From positions 1 to 11,206 of the forward strand of contig DAOMOP010000137.1 of assembly GCA_035444405.1 (NCBI GenBank): DNA of 11,206 nt. Direction: 5' to 3'. The stretch is from DAOMOP01 sp035444405. Its GTDB lineage: Bacteria; Pseudomonadota; Gammaproteobacteria; Burkholderiales; Rhodocyclaceae. Positions 7,021 through 11,206 of the stretch are shown here, one piece after another. Each line of letters begins with the position of its first letter. Position 1 is the stretch's first letter. The position numbers were made by a program, and so were the translations under genes. Under the pieces are notes generated by a model. The model saw only the letters and a list, made by a program, of their open reading frames with translations, had not been told where the DNA came from and made no database searches.

Positions 7021-7788
7021 TTACTTCGGCGCCATGCGGATCGCACCGTCCAGGCGGATCACTTCGCCGTTCAGGTAGACGTTCTCGACGATGTGCCGCA
7101 CCAGCGCGGCGAATTCGGCCGGGCGCCCGAGGCGCGACGGGAACGGCACCATCTTGCCGAGCGAGTCCTGCACCTCCTGCGGCATGCCCATCAGCATCGG
7201 GGTCTCCATGATTCCCGGTGCGATCGTCATCACGCGGATGCCCGAGCGTGCCAGCTCGCGGGCGACCGGCAGGGTCAGGCCGACGATGCCGGCCTTCGAC
7301 GCGGCATACGCCGCCTGTCCGATCTGCCCGTCGTAGGCCGCCACCGATGCGGTGCTGACGATCACCCCGCGCTCGCCCTCGTCGTTGGGCGTGGCCTTGG
7401 CCATCACCTCCGCCGCCAGCCGCATCATGTTGAAGCTGCCGATCAGATTGACGCCGACCGTGCGCGCAAACGACTCGAGCCGGTGCGGCCCGTCGCGCCC
7501 GACCACCTTCTCGGCCGGGGCGATGCCCGCGCAGTTGACCAGGCCGTGCAACCCGCCGAAGCCGCTCACGGCACGCTCGACGGCGGCCTTCGCGCTCGCC
7601 TCGTCGGTGACGTCGGTCGCAGCGAAGGCCGCCCGCTCACCAAGCTCGGCGGCGAGCTGCTCACCCGCCTCGCGATTGACGTCGGCCAGCACGACCTTGC
7701 CGCCGGCCTCGACCAGCATGCGCGCGGTCGCCGCCCCGAGGCCCGACCCGCCGCCCGTCACCACGAAAACACTGTCCTGAATCTTCAT
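7021..7788 (-). CDS. Short-chain dehydrogenase, HSD17B10-like 3-hydroxyacyl-CoA dehydrogenase
   Basis: This 255-aa protein is a classical SDR that probably oxidises 3-hydroxyacyl-CoA (or 2-methyl-3-hydroxybutyryl-CoA) to the 3-keto form with NAD+, in the cytoplasm, as part of fatty acid or isoleucine breakdown. Seen are the nucleotide-binding TGGGSGLG (11-18), an Asp at 36 that favours NAD, NCAG (85-88), N114, and the catalytic S148, Y161, K165 (YAASK). The stretch STASVAAYDGQIGQAAYAASK and the C-terminal GEVIRLDGAIRM are characteristic of the HSD17B10 (type II hydroxyacyl-CoA dehydrogenase) group rather than FabG. The ATG at 7788 has a strong GGAGGAGGG site 5 nt away; an in-frame GTG at 7806 lies before it and is not used. 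It stands alone, with an operator-overlapped promoter upstream and no partner thiolase in view. Exact substrate is uncertain. Confidence 0.88.
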   Translation of the reverse strand: MKIQDSVFVVTGGGSGLGAATARMLVEAGGKVVLADVNREAGEQLAAELGERAAFAATDVTDEASAKAAVERAVSGFGGLHGLVNCAGIAPAEKVVGRDGPHRLESFARTVGVNLIGSFNMMRLAAEVMAKATPNDEGERGVIVSTASVAAYDGQIGQAAYAASKAGIVGLTLPVARELARSGIRVMTIAPGIMETPMLMGMPQEVQDSLGKMVPFPSRLGRPAEFAALVRHIVENVYLNGEVIRLDGAIRMAPK

Positions 7789-7793
7789 CGTCG

Positions 7794-7802
7794 CCCTCCT
7801 CC
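7794..7802 (-). promoter_or_regulatory. Strong ribosome binding site of the SDR gene
   Basis: GGAGGAGGG on the minus strand lies 5 nt before the ATG at 7788 and rules out the upstream GTG as start. Confidence 0.8.
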
Positions 7803-7837
7803 ACACACTGCACTCGGTTCATTGAAGTACGGCCGCG

Positions 7838-7866
7838 AACATAAGTCAGGTTGACGTTAACGTCAA
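7838..7866 (-). promoter_or_regulatory. Promoter overlapped by a perfect 16-bp palindromic operator (SDR gene)
   Basis: The palindrome TTGACGTTAACGTCAA at 7851-7866 is perfect. On the minus strand its first six bases form a near-consensus -35 (TTGACG), followed by a 17-nt spacer and TATGTT (7843-7838) as -10. The predicted start is near 7831, about 43 nt before the ATG. A dimeric regulator bound here would cover the -35 and spacer. The motif resembles sites I recall for LiuR-type MerR regulators of branched-chain amino acid breakdown; that assignment is inference and no regulator gene is adjacent. Confidence 0.7.
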
Positions 7867-8045
7867 TCAAAAGAATGCTGAAACCTCGCGCTTTTTCGCC
7901 CAGCCGCGCGCAGGATCGGGCGACGGGCCGGCTTCCCGGCCGAAACTCCGAAGCGGACTGCCGAACAGACAGGCCGTGCGGAACCGACGGGGCATGCGCG
8001 GTTCCCGGCGAGTCCGGAGCGCGTGTATCGGGACGTGCGAAGACC

Positions 8046-8071
8046 GAGGGCCTGCATTGCTGCAGGCCCTC
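8046..8071 (-). terminator. Hairpin downstream of tRNA-Thr
   Basis: A perfect 11-bp stem (GAGGGCCTGCA at 8046-8056, TGCAGGCCCTC at 8061-8071, 4-nt loop) begins 9 nt past the tRNA 3' end. On the minus strand the next bases are GGTCTTCG, so the U tract is poor. It is probably the tRNA terminator or a processing barrier. Confidence 0.55.
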
Positions 8072-8079
8072 GACGTGAC

Positions 8080-8155
<76 letters not shown>

Positions 8156-8166
8156 GAAGAGCGCGG

Positions 8167-8195
8167 AATATACCGCAGGCACGCGAAGCGTTCAA
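8167..8195 (-). promoter_or_regulatory. Sigma-70 promoter of tRNA-Thr
   Basis: On the minus strand a -35 TTGAAC (8195-8190) and a -10 TATATT (8172-8167) are separated by exactly 17 nt. The start would fall about 5 nt before the tRNA 5' end. The promoter sits in the 55-nt gap after the LysR gene. Confidence 0.85.
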
Positions 8196-8210
8196 GCATT
8201 TCGGCGCCGC

Positions 8211-9122
8211 TCAAGTCGATTCGCGCGCCGGCAGCCAGTAGTCGGGGCGGCTGTAATGGTTCTTGAGGTGATCGATGAACAAGCGCACGCGCAGGGCGAG
8301 GTGCTTGCGCTGCGGAAAGACGGCGTAGATACCCATGTTGGGTGCCGCGTAGTCGTCCAGCACCGAAACCAGCCGGCCGGCACGCAGATCGGCCTCGACC
8401 TCCCACAACGAGCGCCACGCCAGCCCGTCGCCGGCCAGCGCGTACTCGTGCAGCACCGCGCCGTCGTTGCACTCGAGCCGCCCCGACACCTTCAGCGTGA
8501 TCGTCTCACCCTTGTCATTGACGAACGACCAGCCGCGCTGTTGCCCGAGCGACAGGCAGTTGAACGACGTCAGGTCTTGCGGCACCGACGGGGCGCCATG
8601 GCGCGCGAGGAACTCGGGACTCGCGACGACGACACGACGGTTTTCGGCCAGGCGGATCGACACCAGGCTGGAATCGGCCAGCTCGCCGATGCGGATGGCG
8701 CAGTCGATGTTCTCGTTGACGAGATCGACGAGGCGGTCGGACAGGTCGAGCGAACAACTCACGTCCGGGTTGGCCTCGAGAAACTCGCGCAGCAGCGGCG
8801 CGACGTGCAGTCGGCCGAAGCCGGCCGGGGCCGACACGCGGATGTGGCCGCTCGCCTTCACGCCGCCGAGGCTCACCGACGCTTCGGCATTGGCGAGGTC
8901 ATGCAGAATGCGCTGGCAGTCCTCGAGAAAGGCCGCCCCTTCGAAGGTCAGCGAGATGCTGCGCGTGGTGCGCAGCACGAGCTTGACGCCGAGCCGCTGC
9001 TCGAGCGCATCGAGCCGCCGGCCGATCACCGCCGGCGTCACCCTGTCGGCACGCGCGGCCGCCGACAGGCTGCCGCGCGTGGCGACGCTGACAAAGCTCT
9101 CGACCTGCTTGAAGACGTCCAT
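8211..9122 (-). CDS. LysR-family transcriptional regulator
   Basis: This 303-aa protein is a LysR-type DNA-binding regulator. The N-terminal winged helix-turn-helix is clear (about 1-60: SFVSVATRGSLSAAARA, then VIGRRLDALEQRLGVKL and RTTRSISLT), followed by a linker helix and an effector-binding domain from about 87 (SGHIRVSAPAGFGR) to about 295. The ATG at 9122 matches the usual start (MDVFKQVESF); a TTG at 9140 would extend it by 6 residues. There is no good ribosome site. The gene is divergent from the haloacid dehalogenase gene, with a dyad TTGTAC-N5-GTACAA directly upstream, so it may control itself and its neighbour. The effector cannot be read from the sequence. Confidence 0.93.
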   Translation of the reverse strand: MDVFKQVESFVSVATRGSLSAAARADRVTPAVIGRRLDALEQRLGVKLVLRTTRSISLTFEGAAFLEDCQRILHDLANAEASVSLGGVKASGHIRVSAPAGFGRLHVAPLLREFLEANPDVSCSLDLSDRLVDLVNENIDCAIRIGELADSSLVSIRLAENRRVVVASPEFLARHGAPSVPQDLTSFNCLSLGQQRGWSFVNDKGETITLKVSGRLECNDGAVLHEYALAGDGLAWRSLWEVEADLRAGRLVSVLDDYAAPNMGIYAVFPQRKHLALRVRLFIDHLKNHYSRPDYWLPAREST

Positions 9123-9123
9123 T

Positions 9124-9140
9124 TTGTACTGGCGGTACAA
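9124..9140. promoter_or_regulatory. Dyad TTGTAC-N5-GTACAA, candidate LysR operator
   Basis: A perfect 6-5-6 inverted repeat begins 2 bp from the LysR start codon in the divergent intergenic region, and contains a T-N11-A core typical of LysR sites. A minus-strand TAAAAT (9150-9145) could be the -10 of the regulator gene, placing the dyad at its transcription start, as in autorepression. A clear promoter for the plus-strand gene was not found, only an AT-rich patch at 9161-9178. Confidence 0.5.
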
Positions 9141-9329
9141 GATAATTTTACTCGCGGGGCTATTCTATCTTCTATAAGACCCCAATAAACTGCATGGACC
9201 CACGCGCACACCGAGGGGGACGGCATGCAAGCTTCCGCGGTGCAGTACGAAGACGCCCCGGACGGTGCGGCTGCCGACCCGACCGGGGGCGCGCGTGGCG
9301 GCGTCGGCAATCACCCGAGGAGCAGGACG

Positions 9330-10043
9330 ATGAAGACCACGGAAACATCGCAGCGCGAGCCGATTCGCGCCATCGCCTTCGATGCGTTCGGCACGCTGTT
9401 CGACGTGTACTCGGTCGGCGCGCTGGCCGAACAGCTCTTTCCCGGCAAGGGCGATGCACTGGCCGCGCTGTGGCGGCAGAAGCAGATCGAGTACTCGTTC
9501 CTGCGCACGCTGTCGGGCCGCTACAAGCCGTTCCTGGACGTGACCGAAGACGGACTCGTGTTCGCCGCGCGCAAGCTCGGCCTCGCGCTCGGCGACGCCC
9601 AACGCCGCCAGCTCATGAACCAGTATGCCTGCCTGTCGCCGTTTCCCGAAAACCTCGCGGCGCTCAAGACCCTGCGCGGACTGGGCGTGCCGATGGCGGT
9701 GCTGTCGAACGGCACACCAGGCATGCTCGAGGTCGCGATCAAGAGCGCCGGCATGACGGGGCTCTTCGATCACGTGCTGTCGGTCGATGCGGTACGCCAG
9801 TACAAGACCGCGGCGGCGGCTTACCAGCTCGGGCCGGACGCGTTCGGCCACCCGGCGCGCGAGATCCTCTTCGTGTCGTCGAACGGATGGGATGTCGCCG
9901 GCGCCACCTGGTTCGGCTACACGACCTTCTGGATCAATCGCGGCCAGCAGCCGCTCGAGGTTCTCGACGTGAGCCCTGCGGCGAGCGGACAGCGTCTGAC
10001 CGAGGTCGTCGAGTTCGTGCGTCCGCGCATCGCTGCGGACTAA
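9330..10043 (+). CDS. Haloacid dehalogenase type II (L-2-haloacid dehalogenase family)
   Basis: This 237-aa HAD-superfamily hydrolase is predicted to convert L-2-haloacids such as chloroacetate to the 2-hydroxyacid (glycolate). All nine active-site positions known for Pseudomonas sp. YL L-2-DEX occur at a constant offset of +8: D18 (nucleophile, in AFDAFGTLFD), T22, R49, S126, K159, Y165, S183, N185 and D188. This makes it a dehalogenase rather than a generic HAD phosphatase. One change is that the usual YKP around the lysine reads YKT. The ATG at 9330 has GAGGAG upstream and gives family length. An in-frame ATG at 9225, also with a GAGGGGG site, would add a 35-residue Gly/Ala-rich extension and is less likely. 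It is divergent from a LysR gene and 67 bp before glcB. The true substrate is not proven. Confidence 0.87.
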   Translation: MKTTETSQREPIRAIAFDAFGTLFDVYSVGALAEQLFPGKGDALAALWRQKQIEYSFLRTLSGRYKPFLDVTEDGLVFAARKLGLALGDAQRRQLMNQYACLSPFPENLAALKTLRGLGVPMAVLSNGTPGMLEVAIKSAGMTGLFDHVLSVDAVRQYKTAAAAYQLGPDAFGHPAREILFVSSNGWDVAGATWFGYTTFWINRGQQPLEVLDVSPAASGQRLTEVVEFVRPRIAAD

Positions 10044-10110
10044 ACTGAACAAACCGCCCTATCCTGCCACAGACCTCCTGCTCAGGCACCAACCCGAAAG
10101 GTTAGACACC

Positions 10111-11206
10111 ATGACTTCAAGAATCCAATGCAAGGCGCTTCAGGTTGACGCATCGCTGCACCAGTTCGTCGAAACGCACGCCCTGCCGGGCACCGGAATC
10201 GCGAGCGATGAGTTCTGGAACGCCTTCAGCGATCTCGTGCACGAGCTCGCGCCGAAGAACCGCGCGCTGCTGGCCGAACGCGACCGCCTGCAGTCCGAGC
10301 TCGACCAGTGGCATCGCGCCAACCCCGGCCCGATCCGCGACATGGCCGCTTACCGCAGCTTTCTCGAATCGATCGGCTACCTGCAGCCGGCACCTGCGCC
10401 GTTCACGATCTCGACCACCCACGTCGACTCCGAGCTCAGCCACCAGGCCGGCCCGCAGCTGGTCGTGCCGGTCATGAACGCACGCTACGCGCTCAATGCC
10501 GCCAATGCGCGCTGGGGCAGCCTGTACGATGCGCTGTACGGCACCGATGCGATCCCCGACAGCGACGGCGCCGAGCGCGGCGGCGGCTACAACCCGGTGC
10601 GTGGCGCGCGCGTCATCGCCTTCGCGCGCAGCTTCCTGAACGAGGCGGCCCCGCTCGCACAAGGCCGCCACGACGAGGCCCGCGCCTATTCGGTCGCCGC
10701 CGGCAAGCTCGTGGTCACGCTGCGGGACGGGCGCGAGACCGGGCTCGCACGCCCCGAGCAGTTCATCGGCCACCAGGGCGATGCCGCCGCGCCGTCGGCG
10801 GTGCTGCTCCGCAACAACGGGCTGCACTTCGAGATCCAGATCGACCGCGGGCACCTGATCGGCAAGAGCGACGCGGCCGGCGTCAAGGACATCGTGCTCG
10901 AAGCGGCGCTGTCGACGATCATGGACTGCGAGGATTCGGTCGCTGCGGTCGATGCCGAGGACAAGGTCGTCGTGTATCGCAACTGGCTCGGCCTGATGAA
11001 GGGCGATCTGGTCGAGACGCTCGAGAAGGGCGGCAAGACCATCACGCGCGCGCTCAACGCCGACCGCGAGTACATCGGCGCCGACGGCTCGACGCTGCGC
11101 CTGCACGGGCGCTCGCTGCTGTTCGTGCGCAACGTCGGCCATCTGATGACCAACCCGGCGATCCTGCTCGAGGATGGCAGCGAGATCCCCGAGGGCATCA
11201 TGGACG
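10111..11206 (+). CDS. glcB: Malate synthase G, N-terminal half (runs off right edge)
   Basis: The first 365 codons of malate synthase G are present; the full protein is about 720-730 aa. It condenses glyoxylate with acetyl-CoA to malate in the glyoxylate and glycolate pathways. Family signatures are NARWGSLYDALYGTD (132-146), NPVRGARV (161-168), the Mg-site region IMDCEDSVAAVDAEDK (270-285) and SLLFVRNVGHLMTNPAIL (335-352), whose R340 matches the catalytic arginine. The second catalytic residue (an Asp near 630) lies outside the window. The ATG at 10111 has AAGG about 10 nt upstream. It follows the dehalogenase gene on the same strand after 67 bp with no terminator visible, so co-transcription is possible. 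Confidence 0.97.
   Translation, partial: MTSRIQCKALQVDASLHQFVETHALPGTGIASDEFWNAFSDLVHELAPKNRALLAERDRLQSELDQWHRANPGPIRDMAAYRSFLESIGYLQPAPAPFTISTTHVDSELSHQAGPQLVVPVMNARYALNAANARWGSLYDALYGTDAIPDSDGAERGGGYNPVRGARVIAFARSFLNEAAPLAQGRHDEARAYSVAAGKLVVTLRDGRETGLARPEQFIGHQGDAAAPSAVLLRNNGLHFEIQIDRGHLIGKSDAAGVKDIVLEAALSTIMDCEDSVAAVDAEDKVVVYRNWLGLMKGDLVETLEKGGKTITRALNADREYIGADGSTLRLHGRSLLFVRNVGHLMTNPAILLEDGSEIPEGIMD

Noticed and set aside
4338..7211. Plus-strand 957-codon open frame
   Set aside because: It is antisense to ccoI and part of the SDR gene; composition is Arg/His/Gln-rich with no recognisable domain.
7915..7938. GGCCGG-CTTC-CCGGCC hairpin in the gap between the SDR promoter and the tRNA
   Set aside because: The stem is short, without a T tract or a gene reading into it; such stems are frequent in GC-rich DNA. 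Nothing else was seen in 7867-8045.

Overview
The window is GC-rich, compact chromosomal DNA, most likely from a betaproteobacterium of the Rhodocyclales type (Thauera/Azoarcus/Aromatoleum-like). That placement is inferred from gene content, codon use and FNR-type regulation; no rRNA or species marker is present. Nearly all the left 7 kb lies on the minus strand.

Region 1 (1-6803, minus strand) is a cytochrome cbb3 (high-affinity terminal oxidase) locus. In transcription order it reads ccoI (copper P-type ATPase), ccoS, a 385-bp regulatory gap, ccoN-ccoO-ccoQ-ccoP (the oxidase subunits) and the 5' part of ccoG, which runs off the left edge. CcoN carries every heme and CuB ligand at the residue numbers known from Pseudomonas stutzeri cbb3. 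The copper pump and CcoS supply assembly functions for the oxidase encoded next to them. ccoH is not in view.

The 385-bp gap is the most interesting part. It holds two perfect FNR/ANR-type palindromes, each followed at class II spacing by a minus-strand -10-like hexamer. The nearer one serves ccoNOQP. The other, just after ccoS, points at about 105 nt of non-coding sequence that ends in a textbook intrinsic terminator (8-bp GC-rich stem, nine Ts). This looks like a small RNA activated under low oxygen, placed between the assembly genes and the oxidase operon, possibly an analogue of FnrS-type sRNAs.

Region 2 (7021-7866, minus strand) is a stand-alone HSD17B10-like 3-hydroxyacyl-CoA dehydrogenase. 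Its promoter overlaps a perfect 16-bp palindrome that may be the operator of a branched-chain amino acid or fatty acid catabolism regulator. Region 3 (8046-8195, minus strand) is tRNA-Thr(CGU) with its own promoter and a 3' hairpin.

Region 4 (8211-11206) has a LysR-type regulator (minus) divergent from an L-2-haloacid dehalogenase (plus), followed 67 bp later by malate synthase G (glcB), cut by the right edge. A haloacetate to glycolate to glyoxylate to malate route would link the last two, but that is inference. No mobile element, integrase, CRISPR array or rRNA was seen.
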